From the NCBI RefSeq assembly GCF_014199195.1, contig NZ_JACIJE010000004.1, forward strand, positions 186,001 through 250,000: a DNA stretch of 64,000 nt, given 5' to 3'. Positions 8,947-18,352 of the stretch are shown here, piece after piece. This stretch comes from Neoroseomonas alkaliterrae. GTDB taxonomy: Bacteria; Pseudomonadota; Alphaproteobacteria; Acetobacterales; Acetobacteraceae. The position numbers and the translations under genes are program-made. Every line of letters begins with the position of its first letter. The stretch's first letter is position 1. A model generated the notes under the pieces. It did not search any database. It saw only the letters and a list, made by a program, of their open reading frames with translations, and was not told the origin of the DNA.

Positions 8947-10251
8947 ATGATGACCGGCCTGCCGAAGACCGCCGAGGAACTGGCGCTGATGGAGACCGCG
9001 CGCCGTGTCCTGCCCGGCGGGACCTTCGGCAACTTCCCCGCCGACATCGTGATCCGCTCCGGCAAGGGCGGGCATGTGTGGGATGTCTCGGGCAACGAGT
9101 ATGTGGACTTCCTGCTCGGCTCGGGCCCGATGTTCATCGGCCATTGCCACCCGCGGGTGGATGCGGCGGTGATCGAGCAGATCGGCCGCGGCACCACCTT
9201 CTTCGCCAACAACGAGCACGGCATCCGCCTCGCGGAAGCGATCGTGGAGGCGGTGCCCTGCGCCGAGCAGGTGCGTTTCCTCTCCTCCGGCACCGAGGCC
9301 GATCTCTATGCCATGCGGCTCGCGCGCGCCTATCGCGGGCGGCCGAAGATCGTGAAGTTCGAGGGCGGCTACCACGGCATGTCGGACTGGGCGCTGATGT
9401 CGCTCGCGCCGAAGCGCCTCGCGAACTTCCCCGCCCCGGTGCCCGACAGCCCCGGCATCCCCGATGCGCTGCGCCACGAGGTGCTGGTCGCCCCCTTCAA
9501 CGACGCCGAGGCCGCGGTGCGGCTGATCGAGGCGCATCAGGAGGAGATCGGCGGCGTCATCATGGAGCCGCTGCAGCGGCTGATCCCGCCCAAGCCCGGC
9601 TTCCTGCAGGCGGTGCGCGAGGTGACGGCGCGGCTGTCCATCCCGCTCATCTTCGACGAGGTCGTGACCGGCTTCCGCTTCGCCTATGGCGGCGCGCAGG
9701 AACTGTATGGCGTGACGCCGGACATCTGCACCCTCGGCAAGATCGCGGGCGGCGGCTTCCCCCTCGCCGCGGTCGCGGGAAAGGCCGAGATCATGGCGCT
9801 GTTCGACCGCGCCGCGGCGGGGGAGGAGCGGTTCCTCATGCAGATCGGCACGCTCTCGGGCAACCCCGTCGCGGCGGTGGCGGGGCTCGCGACGCTCGCG
9901 GTGCTGCGCGAGCCCGGCACCTACGAGGCGGTCTTCGCGACCGGCCGCGCGCTGATGGAGGGCCTCTCGCGCCTGATCGCCGAGGCCGGCATCCCGGCGC
10001 AATGCCTCGGCGAGCCCGTGCTGTTCGACGTGGTCTATGCCGAGGGCGAGATGCGCGACTACCGCGCCCTGCTGCGCCAGGACACGGCGATGCAGAGGCA
10101 CGTGAACGCGGTGCTGCGCGCGCACGGCATCCTGAAGGGGGACAGCAAGTACTACCTCTCCACCGCGCATACCGCCGAGGACGTGGCCCGCACGCTCGAG
10201 GCCTTCCGCGCCGCGCTGGCGACGCTGCCGGCCTCGCGCAGCGCGGCATGA
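8947..10251 (+). CDS. Class III PLP-dependent aminotransferase, glutamate-1-semialdehyde aminomutase-like
   Basis: 434 residues. The PLP features are present: SSGTEA (about 113-118) for phosphate binding, FDEVVTGFR with Asp237, and the Schiff-base lysine in CTLGKIAGGGFP (Lys265). The sequence resembles HemL more than ornithine-type enzymes. Alphaproteobacteria normally make 5-aminolevulinate from glycine with HemA, so a haem role is doubtful and many such HemL-like proteins are aminotransferases for other amino ketones. The start ATG at 8947 lies after a GAGAGCGAGG sequence. TspO follows 37 bases downstream on the same strand. Confidence 0.85.
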   Translation: MMTGLPKTAEELALMETARRVLPGGTFGNFPADIVIRSGKGGHVWDVSGNEYVDFLLGSGPMFIGHCHPRVDAAVIEQIGRGTTFFANNEHGIRLAEAIVEAVPCAEQVRFLSSGTEADLYAMRLARAYRGRPKIVKFEGGYHGMSDWALMSLAPKRLANFPAPVPDSPGIPDALRHEVLVAPFNDAEAAVRLIEAHQEEIGGVIMEPLQRLIPPKPGFLQAVREVTARLSIPLIFDEVVTGFRFAYGGAQELYGVTPDICTLGKIAGGGFPLAAVAGKAEIMALFDRAAAGEERFLMQIGTLSGNPVAAVAGLATLAVLREPGTYEAVFATGRALMEGLSRLIAEAGIPAQCLGEPVLFDVVYAEGEMRDYRALLRQDTAMQRHVNAVLRAHGILKGDSKYYLSTAHTAEDVARTLEAFRAALATLPASRSAA

Positions 10252-10288
10252 GCCTTCCCCCGGCGCCGCGCAGGGCCATCTGAAGGCC

Positions 10289-10765
10289 ATGGACTGGATC
10301 GCCATCCTCGGCCTGCTCGGCTTCCTCGGCGCGAATTTCCTCGCCGCACTCTCGGGCGCGCTGTTCCCGCCCGGGGAATGGTACCGCGGCCTCGCGAAAC
10401 CCGCCTGGAACCCGCCGGACTGGGCCTTCGGCCCGGCCTGGACGGTGCTCTACGTGATGATCGCGGTCTCGGGCTGGCTGGTCTGGCGCAAGGCGGGCTT
10501 CGCGGGTGCGGCGGTGCCGCTCGCCGCCTATGGCGTGCAGTTGCTGCTCAATGCGGCGTGGTCGGCGATCTTCTTCGGGATGCGCCGGCCGGATCTCGCC
10601 TTCTACGAACTCGTGGTGTTCTGGGTGGCGATCCTCGTCACCATCGTCCTGTTCTGGCCGGTGCACCGGACGGCGGCGCTGCTGCTGCTGCCCTATCTCG
10701 CCTGGGTGAGTTTCGCTGGCGCGCTGAACCTCACGCTGTGGCGGATGAACCCGCTCCGCGGCTGA
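10289..10765 (+). CDS. tspO: TspO/MBR family tryptophan-rich sensory membrane protein
   Basis: 158 residues with about five hydrophobic helices and the family signature GLAKPAWNPPDWAFGPAWTVLYVMI near residues 30-58, including the conserved PxWxPP loop. TspO binds porphyrins and related ligands in the membrane and modulates tetrapyrrole-dependent regulation in purple bacteria. The gene follows the aminotransferase closely, likely in one transcript. It converges on upp with only six bases between the two stops, so no room is left for a separate terminator. Confidence 0.93.
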   Translation: MDWIAILGLLGFLGANFLAALSGALFPPGEWYRGLAKPAWNPPDWAFGPAWTVLYVMIAVSGWLVWRKAGFAGAAVPLAAYGVQLLLNAAWSAIFFGMRRPDLAFYELVVFWVAILVTIVLFWPVHRTAALLLLPYLAWVSFAGALNLTLWRMNPLRG

Positions 10766-10771
10766 GCTCCC

Positions 10772-11425
10772 TCACGCCGTGCCGAAGATCCGGTCGCCGG
10801 CATCGCCGAGGCCGGGGCGGATGTAGCCGTGGTCGTCGAGCGCGCGGTCCACCGCGGCGGTCCAGAGCGGGACATCCGGGTGGGCCTCGTGGAAATGGCG
10901 GATGCCCTCGGGCGAGGCGAGCAGGCAGACGAAGCGGATCTGCCGGCAGCCGCGCGCCTTGAAGCGCTCCACCGCCGCGACCGCCGAATTGGCGGTGGCG
11001 AGCATCGGGTCGAGCACCAGCACCAGCCGCTCCGCCACATCCGCCGGGGCCTTGAAGTAGTATTCCACGGCTTCGAGCGTCGTCGGGTTCCGGTAGATCC
11101 CGACATGAGCGACGCGCGCGGCGGGCAGCAGCGCCAGCATGCCGTCCAGCATGCCGAGGCCCGCGCGAAGCACCGGGGCCAGCACCAGTTTCCGCCCCGC
11201 GATGCGCGGAGCCATCATGGGTTCGAGCGGCGTCTCGATCGGCACCTGCTCCACCGGCAGGTCGCGCGTGACCTCGTAGCAGAGCAGCATGGCGATCTCG
11301 CCGAGCAGGCGGCGGAACTCGGCCGAGGGGCAGGCGGCCTCGCGCATCAGGCCGAGCTTGTGCTGGATCAGCGGGTGGCTGGCGACATGCAGCGCCGCTC
11401 TCGTCTCCTTCTCCGCCGCCGACAT
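10772..11425 (-). CDS. upp: Uracil phosphoribosyltransferase
   Basis: 217 residues from an ATG at 11425 with an AAGGAG ribosome site. It converts uracil and PRPP to UMP in pyrimidine salvage. The PRPP-binding loop appears as [20 protein letters not shown], and the C-terminus has the uracil-binding [16 protein letters not shown] pattern. In the loop, ANS replaces the more common GGS or GNS. The gene is divergent from the nucleotide-sugar dehydrogenase; the roughly 120-base gap holds a short AT-richer block just before the dehydrogenase start, where the promoters probably lie. Confidence 0.96.
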   Translation of the reverse strand: MSAAEKETRAALHVASHPLIQHKLGLMREAACPSAEFRRLLGEIAMLLCYEVTRDLPVEQVPIETPLEPMMAPRIAGRKLVLAPVLRAGLGMLDGMLALLPAARVAHVGIYRNPTTLEAVEYYFKAPADVAERLVLVLDPMLATANSAVAAVERFKARGCRQIRFVCLLASPEGIRHFHEAHPDVPLWTAAVDRALDDHGYIRPGLGDAGDRIFGTA

Positions 11426-11545
11426 CGCCACGCTCTCCTTGCCTGTGGCCGGCCTGCATGGCGCAAAGCGCCGCCGCGCGGAAGCCCTGGGCAGGAAATC
11501 GCCAAAAGGTTGATAAATGCCCAGACATGAGCAACTGATTGGGTC

Positions 11546-12820
11546 ATGCCCGACACCGGCCTGCTGCGCGATGCCGCCCTGCCGAACCCGCTGCCTGCGG
11601 GGACGGTGGCGGTGATCGGCCTCGGCTATGTCGGCCGTCCGATCGCGCTGGCCGCCGCGGCGGCGGGATTCGCGGTGAGCGGCTTCGACCTCGACCCCGC
11701 CGCGGCGGCGGCGGCCGAGGCGGCGTGGCGGGGCTTGGGGGCGCCGGGCCGGCTGTCCGCCACCGCGGATCCCGCGCGCTTGCCGGCCGCGCAGACCTGG
11801 CTGATCTGCGTGCCGACGCCGCTGGACGCCGCCGGGCGGCCCGACCTCTCCCTGGTGGAGGCGGCGCTCGCGACCTGCGTCGCGCGGCTCGTGCGGGGGG
11901 CGCTGGTCTGCCTCGTCTCCACCTGCCAGCCCGGCGCGACCAACGGCACCTGCCGCCGCGCCATCGAGGCGGCGGGCTTCGCGGTGGGGCGGGATGTCTT
12001 TCTTTGTGTCAGCCCGGAGCGCGAGAATCCCGGCGCGACGGACGGCCCGCGCGACGTGCCGCGCCTGCTCGGGGCGACGGATGAGGCCTCCCTCGCGCGC
12101 GGCCGGGCCTTCTGGGAGCGGGTGGCCGGGCGCGTCATCCCGGTGGCGAGCCCCGAGATCGCCGAATGCGCGAAACTGCTCGAGAACACCTATCGCCTGG
12201 TGAATGTCGCGCTGATGGACGAGTTGCATCGCGGCTTCGCGGCCCTTGGCGTGCCGACGCGCGCGGTGGTGGAGGCGGCGGCGACGAAACCCTTCGGCTT
12301 CGCCCCCTTCTGGCCGGGCGCGGGGGCGGGCGGGCACTGCATCCCGGTGGATCCGGAGTTCCTGCAGATGGAACTGGCGCGGGTGGGCGCGGCCTCCTCC
12401 CTGCTCGCAGCGGCGGCGGAGGCCAACCGGGCCCGCCCGGCGGCGGTGGTCGAGGGCGTGGCGCGCGCCTTGGGTGGCAGCCTCGCGGGGCGGCGGGTGC
12501 TGGTCATGGGCGTGACCTACAAGCCGGGCGTGGCCGACCTGCGCGGCGCGGCGCCGCTCGCGCTGCTGCGGCTGCTCGCCGCGCGCGGCGCCGAGGCGCT
12601 GTGGCACGACCCGCTGGTGGCGGAGGGCCCGGGCCCTCTCGCCCCCTTCGTGCGCGCGGCCGACCCGGCGCGCTGCCCCGGCGGGCCGCCCGATGCGGTG
12701 GTGCTGGGCACGCCGCAGCCGGGCTTCGATCTCGCGGCGTTGCCGCGCCTCGCGGCGGTGGCGGTGGATCCCTTCGGCCTGGTGCCGGGCGGCGCGGCGG
12801 CGGGTGTGCGGGTGGTGTAG
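11546..12820 (+). CDS. UDP-sugar (UDP-HexNAc/UDP-Glc type) 6-dehydrogenase
   Basis: 424 residues. An N-terminal Rossmann motif [14 protein letters not shown] (about residues 21-34) binds NAD. The central domain has [17 protein letters not shown], and the catalytic cysteine lies in [16 protein letters not shown]. That last form, with IPVDP, is commonest in the UDP-N-acetylglucosamine/galactosamine dehydrogenases (WbpA/WbpO/TviB group), so a UDP-HexNAcA product is a reasonable but unproven guess. These enzymes make uronic acids for surface polysaccharide. A glycosyltransferase gene lies just downstream in the opposite direction. Little else of a polysaccharide locus is visible. Confidence 0.88.
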   Translation: MPDTGLLRDAALPNPLPAGTVAVIGLGYVGRPIALAAAAAGFAVSGFDLDPAAAAAAEAAWRGLGAPGRLSATADPARLPAAQTWLICVPTPLDAAGRPDLSLVEAALATCVARLVRGALVCLVSTCQPGATNGTCRRAIEAAGFAVGRDVFLCVSPERENPGATDGPRDVPRLLGATDEASLARGRAFWERVAGRVIPVASPEIAECAKLLENTYRLVNVALMDELHRGFAALGVPTRAVVEAAATKPFGFAPFWPGAGAGGHCIPVDPEFLQMELARVGAASSLLAAAAEANRARPAAVVEGVARALGGSLAGRRVLVMGVTYKPGVADLRGAAPLALLRLLAARGAEALWHDPLVAEGPGPLAPFVRAADPARCPGGPPDAVVLGTPQPGFDLAALPRLAAVAVDPFGLVPGGAAAGVRVV

Positions 12821-12880
12821 GGCCGGCGGGCGCGAGGCGTGACCATGCGCCGGCCGGCATCGCAGCGCCGGGCGACCGCG

Positions 12881-13115
12881 GCGCGGCGGGCGGCAGGTGA
12901 TCCGACGCCCGGCGCGCATCCGCATCCGCATTCGTGCAGCCGCGCGCAACCGCCCCGGCAGCCGCAGCAGCGCGGGCGCGATCAGCAGCGCCCGGGAGCG
13001 AGGCGCGGCGGGCGGCAGGTGATCCGACGCCCGGCGCGCATCCGCATCCGCCCTCAGGCGAGCGCGCGCAACCGCCCCAGCAGCCGCAGCAGCGAAGGCG
13101 CGAGCAGCATCGCCC
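12881..13115. repeat. Imperfect tandem duplication, unit 122 bases
   Basis: The block starting at 12881 recurs at 13003 with a constant offset of 122 bases; the match runs for roughly 110 bases per copy with a few substitutions. The right copy contains the last codons of the glycosyltransferase gene and its stop at 13054. The left copy reads, in the same direction, as a near copy of that C-terminus ([16 protein letters not shown] against [16 protein letters not shown]) but lies beyond the stop. It looks like a duplicated 3' gene end left as non-coding sequence. Confidence 0.8.
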
Positions 13116-15408
13116 GCCCGAGCGCATGCCGTGCCTCGCGCCCCTCCGGCAGCCCCTCGGCGCCGAGCAGGTCCGCGACCCCGCGCGGCATCACCGGCAC
13201 GCGCCCGGCCAGCAGCGCCACCGCCAGCGCGTGCCGGTCGGGCGCCTCCATCGGGCCCTCGCCGCGCAGCGCCGCGGCAAGCCGCTCGGCGCCCGGCTCC
13301 CATGGGCCCGCCTCGGCAGGGCCCGGCGTGGGGCCGGCGGCGAAGGCGGCGGCGGCCTCGGCCTCGGCGAGGATGCCGGTCGGCGGCGGCATCGCCTCCG
13401 TCACCAGGGCCTGGGTCTGGAGCAGCAGGGCGCGCCGCGCCGCCCGCGCGGGCACGGCGATGTCGAGCGCGCGCAGCATCGCGGCATGGGAGGGCGCGTC
13501 GCGGTCATCCCCCGCGCACCAGGCGATGATCGGACCGGCGAAGCCGCGCGCGCGCAGCGCCTCGGCCCAGGCCGGCCCGTCATGCGCGCCGGCGATGCGC
13601 AGCACGAGGTCGGCCTCGGGCGGGCCTTCCGGCGCCTCCCGCGCGAGGGCGAGCGCGACGCCCTGCGCGGCGAGCGCAGCACGGGCCTCCGCCAGGGCGG
13701 CCGGGGAGACGGTCTCGGCGCAGGCCGGCTCGATCAGCAGCCAGCGCGCGGGGCGGCCGGGCGCACCGAGCGCGCCGCGCAGCCGCGCGCCGATCTCGGC
13801 GGCGCGCCCGGGTGGCGGGGCCGGCCGGATGTGGCGGTCGCGCGCGGCCACCTGCTCGGCGGCGAGCGCGGCACGGCGGCCGCTGCGCTGCGCCGGATGG
13901 GTCCGGTAGAAGGCGGCGGGCCAGGCGGCCGAGGCGATGCGCGGCCGCGCGGCGGCGGCGCGCAGCCAGAACTCGTAGTCGAAGACCGCGCCGAGCGAGG
14001 CGTCGAGCCCGCCCAGCGCGGCATGGAAGTGCCGTGCCACCAGCACCTCCGGCTGGAGGAAGAAGGCGCCTTCGCCCCAGCGGCCGAAGACATCCGCGAG
14101 GCCTTCGGGGGTGAAGCCCTGGGGGCCATCGGCCAGCGCCCGCTGCACGCCGGTGATGCGCCGCGCGCGATGGATGACGGCGAAGCCATGCACCAGCCCG
14201 GCATCCGGCCGCGCCGCCCAGGCCGCGCCCAGGTGGTGCAGCGCGCCAGGCGCGAGCAGGTCGTCGGCATTGATCCAGCCGAGGAGATCGGCCTCGCTGC
14301 CCGCGAGACCCCGGGCGATGGCCTCGGCGGGGCCGGAATCGGGGCCGGTGAGGACGGCGTGCAGCCTGTCCCGGTGGCGGGCGAGGATGGCGGCGGTGCC
14401 GTCGGTCGAGCCGCCATCCACCACGACATGCTCGACCGCCGGGTAGTCCTGGCGGGCGACGGAGAGGATCGTCTCCTCGAGCCAGGGACCGGGGTTCAGG
14501 CAGGGGGTGACGAGACGGATGCGCGGCCAGCGCGCGCCGGGCGGCAGCAGCGCCTCGAAGGCGGCGCGGGCGGCCTCCGGCGGGGCGGCGAAGGGCCAGG
14601 GCAGCTCGCCGAAATGCGGCCAGGCGGCGCCGGCCATCATCGCCTCCCCCGCGGCGGGCAGGGCGGCGAGGATCGCCGCCGCGCGCGCCGCATCCCCCGC
14701 GGCCAGCGCGGCGTAGCCCGCGTTGAAGCGCGCCGAGGCGTCCTCCGGCTCGGCCGCATGGGCCGCGGCGAAGGCGAGCGCGGCGCGGGCGGGGCGATGC
14801 GTCGCGGCATGGGCGAGGCCGGGAAGGCTCGCCTTCGCGCCCCGGCCATGCTCGAGGAGCCGCGCGCGCCCCGTTTCCCCCGCCGCCGCGCCGAGGGCGC
14901 GCAGCAGGTCGTCCCGCCCGGCCTCCTCCGCGAGGCGCGCCAGTTCGGCGCCGTCCGCGGACGCGAGCAGGGAGGGCTCGGCACAGGCGGCGGCGGCCAT
15001 GGCCTCGAGCAGGGGCGTGTCGGGCGCATCCTGCAGGCTCTGGCGATAGGCGGGCAGCCCGGCGGCGAGCAGCAGGGCGCGGATGGCCGGCCGCGCCTGC
15101 CCGGCGGCGGCGCGGCGGGCGAGCGCCGCCGCCCCGGCCACCTCGCCCAGCGCCGAAAGCCGGTCTGCCACCATCGCGCCGATATCGGCGAGGCGCGCCT
15201 CGGCCCCGTCCTGCAGCGCGGGCATGGCGAGGGCAAGCGCCGAGGCGGGACGGGCGAGGCGCGCATGCAGCAGCGCGGCCTGAAGCCGCAGCAGCGCCTC
15301 GTCCGGCGCGGCGGCGACGGCCTCTGCGCAGAGGCGGACGGCGCGCTCCGCATCGCCCTCATCCGCGGCCGCCTGCGCGGCGGCGAGCAGGCGGCGGGCC
15401 TCGGGCAC
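13054..15408 (-). CDS. Family 2 glycosyltransferase with alanine-rich TPR-like N-terminal region
   Basis: About 784 residues from a GTG at 15408, seven bases after the stop of the TPP enzyme gene; the ribosome site is weak, so the start is uncertain. The first 270 or so residues are Ala-rich helical repeats resembling TPRs ([21 protein letters not shown]). A GT-A glycosyltransferase domain follows: [31 protein letters not shown], and [10 protein letters not shown] in the position of the metal-binding DxD. The last 250 residues are Ala/Arg-rich and not recognised. It probably adds sugars to a surface glycan or protein. Its 3' end is part of a 122-base tandem duplication. Confidence 0.85.
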   Translation of the reverse strand: MPEARRLLAAAQAAADEGDAERAVRLCAEAVAAAPDEALLRLQAALLHARLARPASALALAMPALQDGAEARLADIGAMVADRLSALGEVAGAAALARRAAAGQARPAIRALLLAAGLPAYRQSLQDAPDTPLLEAMAAAACAEPSLLASADGAELARLAEEAGRDDLLRALGAAAGETGRARLLEHGRGAKASLPGLAHAATHRPARAALAFAAAHAAEPEDASARFNAGYAALAAGDAARAAAILAALPAAGEAMMAGAAWPHFGELPWPFAAPPEAARAAFEALLPPGARWPRIRLVTPCLNPGPWLEETILSVARQDYPAVEHVVVDGGSTDGTAAILARHRDRLHAVLTGPDSGPAEAIARGLAGSEADLLGWINADDLLAPGALHHLGAAWAARPDAGLVHGFAVIHRARRITGVQRALADGPQGFTPEGLADVFGRWGEGAFFLQPEVLVARHFHAALGGLDASLGAVFDYEFWLRAAAARPRIASAAWPAAFYRTHPAQRSGRRAALAAEQVAARDRHIRPAPPPGRAAEIGARLRGALGAPGRPARWLLIEPACAETVSPAALAEARAALAAQGVALALAREAPEGPPEADLVLRIAGAHDGPAWAEALRARGFAGPIIAWCAGDDRDAPSHAAMLRALDIAVPARAARRALLLQTQALVTEAMPPPTGILAEAEAAAAFAAGPTPGPAEAGPWEPGAERLAAALRGEGPMEAPDRHALAVALLAGRVPVMPRGVADLLGAEGLPEGREARHALGRAMLLAPSLLRLLGRLRALA

Positions 15409-15415
15409 CGGCAGG

Positions 15416-17053
15416 CTATTCCGCCGCGCGGGCCGGGGCAGTCGCCGGCAGCACGGCGGCGAGCGAGGTGCGGACCACGATCGCCGCCGGGCCGGGCGCG
15501 GCGAGCGCGGCATCGAGCGCCGGCAGGTCGGCCGAGGTCTCGAGCCGCGTCACCGGCACGCGGAAGGCGGCGCACCAGGCGGCGAAATCCGGGTTCTCCA
15601 GCGTGGTGCCGCTGACGCGGCCGGGATGGGCGTGCTCCTGGTGGATGCGGATGGAGGCATAGGTGCCGTTGTCCGAGAGCACCATCTTGAGCGGCGCGCC
15701 GCGCGCCACCGCCACCGCGAACTCGCCCGCCGTCATCAGCGCGCCGCCGTCGCCCACGCAGGCGATCACCTGGCGGCCGGGGTGGCGCAGCGCGGCGGCG
15801 ACGCCGGCCGGCACGCCGAAGCCCATCGCCCCGCTGACCGGCGCGAGCAGCCGCTGCGGCGGCTTCCACATGACCTTGCGATAGAAGGGCGCGCCGAAGG
15901 TGCCGGCATCGAGCGCCACGATGGCATCCGGCGCCGCCACCGCGCCGATGCGGCGCGCGACCTCGGCGAAGGCGATGCCGTCCTCGTGCTGCGCCGGCCT
16001 GACCCCGGTATCGGCGAGGTGCAGCGCGCGCAGCCGTGCGTTCCAGGCCGAGCGCCCGGCCGGCGCCGAGGGCGCCTCGGCGGCCAGCGCCCCGATCACC
16101 GCTGGCGCATCGGCGGCCAGCGCCAGTTCGGCGGGGAAGAGCCAGCCGAGGAAGCGCGGCTCGGCGCAGACATGAACGAGGCGCTGCCCGGGCGCGGGCC
16201 AGCTCCAGCCCTGGGTCGTGATGTCGGTCAGCCGCGTGCCGAGGGCGAGCACGAGATCGGCCTCGGCGAAGGCGGCGCGCTGCGCATCGGGGTTCCTCAG
16301 GCCGAGATCGCCCGCATAGAGCGCATGGTCGTTCGGAAAGAGGTCCTGGCGGCGGAAGGAAACGGCGACGGGCAGGTGCCAGCGTTCGGCGAAGCCGCGC
16401 AGCGCCTCGCGCCCGCCGGGGCGGTCGAAGGCATGGCCGGCGAGCAGGATCGGCCGCTCGGCCCCGCGCAGCAGGGCGGCAAGGCGGGCAGCCTCGGCCG
16501 GGGCGGGGGCGGCGGGGGCGGGCAGGGTCGCGGAGGGCAGCGGCGCGGCGCAGGGCCCAGCGAGCACATCCTCGGGCAGGGAGAGCACCACCGGCCCCGG
16601 CACGCCCCCCATCGCCATGGCGTAGGCCCGCGCGATCAGTTCCGGCACCTGGTCGGGTTCCGTCGCCTCCCCCACCCATTTCGCGATGGCGCCGAACATG
16701 CGGGCGTAGTCGATCTCCTGGAAGGCGTTGCGGCGCAGGTCGCGCTTCTCGACCTGGCCCACCAGCAGGATCAGCGGCACCGCGTCCTGTTCGGCGGTGT
16801 GCACGGCGATCGCGGCATTGCAGGCACCGGGCCCGCGCGAGACCAGCACCACGCCCGGCCGCCCGGTCAGTTTCGCGTCCGCCACCGCCATGAACCCCGC
16901 CCCGCCCTCGGAGCGGCAGGTGACGAGATCCATCGCCGGATGGGCGTGCAGCGCATCGAGCAGCGCGATGTAGGATTCGCCCGGCACGCAGAAGGCGCGG
17001 TCGATGCCCTGGCCGGCGAGGAAGGCGATCAGGCGCTCTGCGGCGGTCGGCAT
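15416..17053 (-). CDS. Thiamine pyrophosphate-dependent enzyme, acetolactate-synthase-like
   Basis: 545 residues with the three-domain layout of the acetohydroxyacid synthase/benzoylformate decarboxylase superfamily. The catalytic glutamate is Glu49 in CRSEGGAGFMA. The TPP/Mg site is the C-terminal GDGGALMTAGEF followed about 27 residues later by SDNGTYASI. No companion ilvH-type regulatory subunit is nearby, so it is probably not the housekeeping acetolactate synthase. Other family reactions (decarboxylases, carboligases) fit equally well. It sits just upstream of the glycosyltransferase gene and is probably co-transcribed with it. Confidence 0.88.
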   Translation of the reverse strand: MPTAAERLIAFLAGQGIDRAFCVPGESYIALLDALHAHPAMDLVTCRSEGGAGFMAVADAKLTGRPGVVLVSRGPGACNAAIAVHTAEQDAVPLILLVGQVEKRDLRRNAFQEIDYARMFGAIAKWVGEATEPDQVPELIARAYAMAMGGVPGPVVLSLPEDVLAGPCAAPLPSATLPAPAAPAPAEAARLAALLRGAERPILLAGHAFDRPGGREALRGFAERWHLPVAVSFRRQDLFPNDHALYAGDLGLRNPDAQRAAFAEADLVLALGTRLTDITTQGWSWPAPGQRLVHVCAEPRFLGWLFPAELALAADAPAVIGALAAEAPSAPAGRSAWNARLRALHLADTGVRPAQHEDGIAFAEVARRIGAVAAPDAIVALDAGTFGAPFYRKVMWKPPQRLLAPVSGAMGFGVPAGVAAALRHPGRQVIACVGDGGALMTAGEFAVAVARGAPLKMVLSDNGTYASIRIHQEHAHPGRVSGTTLENPDFAAWCAAFRVPVTRLETSADLPALDAALAAPGPAAIVVRTSLAAVLPATAPARAAE

Positions 17054-17211
17054 CGGGCGGCGGTCTCCGGCGTTCTTCCGCCCTTCCGATAGCGCGGCGC
17101 GGCGGGATGATCCATGCGGGGGCTGGCGGGCGCGGCCTTTCTCGTCGAGGATCGCGCCGAATGAAGGGCACGGCGGCGTTGCCGATGCCCGACGCCAGGG
17201 AGACGTCCGCC

Positions 17212-18192
17212 ATGCCGAATCGCCGCTCGACCCTTGCCCTCGCTCTTGCGGGGCTTGCCGCGCCGTCCCTCGCGCGGGCGCAGGGTGCGGCCGGCTGGCG
17301 GCCGAGCCGGCCGGTCCGCCTGATCGTGCCCGCCGCGCCGGGCGGGTCGAACGACATCGTCGGGCGCATCCTCGCCGAGCCCGCGGGGCAGATCCTCGGC
17401 CAGCCGGTGGTGATCGACAACCGCGCCGGCGCGGGCAGCGTGATCGGCAGCGAGGCCGCCGCGCGCGCGCCCGCGGACGGGCACACGCTGCTGATCAACA
17501 GCTCGCTCGCCACCGTGCCGGCGATGGTCCTGCGCATGCCCTACAACACGCTGACGGATTTCGAGGGCGTGGCGGTGGTCGGCTTCTCGCCGCACCTGCT
17601 CGTGGTCAATCCGCGCGTCGAGGCGCGCACGGCGCAGGAATTCGTGGCCCTGCTGCGCGCCAATCCGGGCCGCTTCAACTACGCCTCGGCGGGGATCGGC
17701 AGCGGGCCGCATATCGGCGGCCTGCTGTTCATGAGCCGGATGACCGTGCAGGCCGAGACGGTGCATTATCGCGGCGGCGGGCCGGGCGTCGCGGCGATGG
17801 TCGCGGGCGAGGCGCATTTCGGCACGCCGACCATGGCCTCCTCGATCGGGCAGGTGCGCGCGGGCGCGCTCAGGGCGCTCGCCGTGCTCTCCGAGGAACG
17901 CAGCCCGGCCCTGCCCGACGTGCCGAGCGCGCCGCAGGCGGGCCTGCCCGGCGTGGTGCATGAGGAGTTCTTCCCCATCGTCGCGCCCAAGGGCACGCCG
18001 CCCGAGGCCATCGCGGCGCTGGGCGCGGCCTTCCGCCAGGCGATCGGGCAGAGCGCGGCGCGGCTGAACGAGACCACCGGCGTGACGCCGCGCGCGGGCT
18101 TCGAGACCAGCGCGCAGGTGATGGCGCTGGTGCGCGACGGGGTGGAATCCTACACGCGCATCCTGCGCGCCGCGGGCGTGCAGCCCGAATAG
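17212..18192 (+). CDS. TTT-type (Bug family) periplasmic solute-binding protein, copy 1
   Basis: 326 residues from the ATG at 17212, chosen because it follows an AGGGAGA ribosome site and begins exactly at a Tat-like signal (PNRRSTLALALAGLAAPSLARAQ). The mature part has the Bug family hallmarks RPVRLIVPAAPGGSNDIVGR and GQPVVIDNRAGAGSVIGSE. Such proteins capture carboxylates for tripartite tricarboxylate transporters or act as sensors. No TctA/TctB membrane genes are nearby, so the protein is an orphan. The following gene is a close duplicate. Confidence 0.93.
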   Translation: MPNRRSTLALALAGLAAPSLARAQGAAGWRPSRPVRLIVPAAPGGSNDIVGRILAEPAGQILGQPVVIDNRAGAGSVIGSEAAARAPADGHTLLINSSLATVPAMVLRMPYNTLTDFEGVAVVGFSPHLLVVNPRVEARTAQEFVALLRANPGRFNYASAGIGSGPHIGGLLFMSRMTVQAETVHYRGGGPGVAAMVAGEAHFGTPTMASSIGQVRAGALRALAVLSEERSPALPDVPSAPQAGLPGVVHEEFFPIVAPKGTPPEAIAALGAAFRQAIGQSAARLNETTGVTPRAGFETSAQVMALVRDGVESYTRILRAAGVQPE

Positions 18193-18352
18193 CGCGAGGC
18201 GGGGCGGCCCGCCGGACGCCGCGCCGCCCGCGCGCGCGATGCCGGCGGGGCGCCACCATGGCATGCGGGGCTGGCATCGCGAGCCAATCGCGCTAAGGAA
18301 AGGAAAGAACTGTGGCGGGTGTTCCCGTCCAAGCAGAGTCAGGGAGACGTCC

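Noticed and set aside
8947-10251. Calling the class III aminotransferase hemL
   Set aside because: Sequence is only HemL-like and the host group normally uses the glycine pathway for aminolevulinate.
10772-13303. An 843-residue frame joining upp to sequence further upstream
   Set aside because: Only the last 217 residues are a protein family; the upstream part is antisense to the nucleotide-sugar dehydrogenase. A strong ribosome site marks the true start at 11425.
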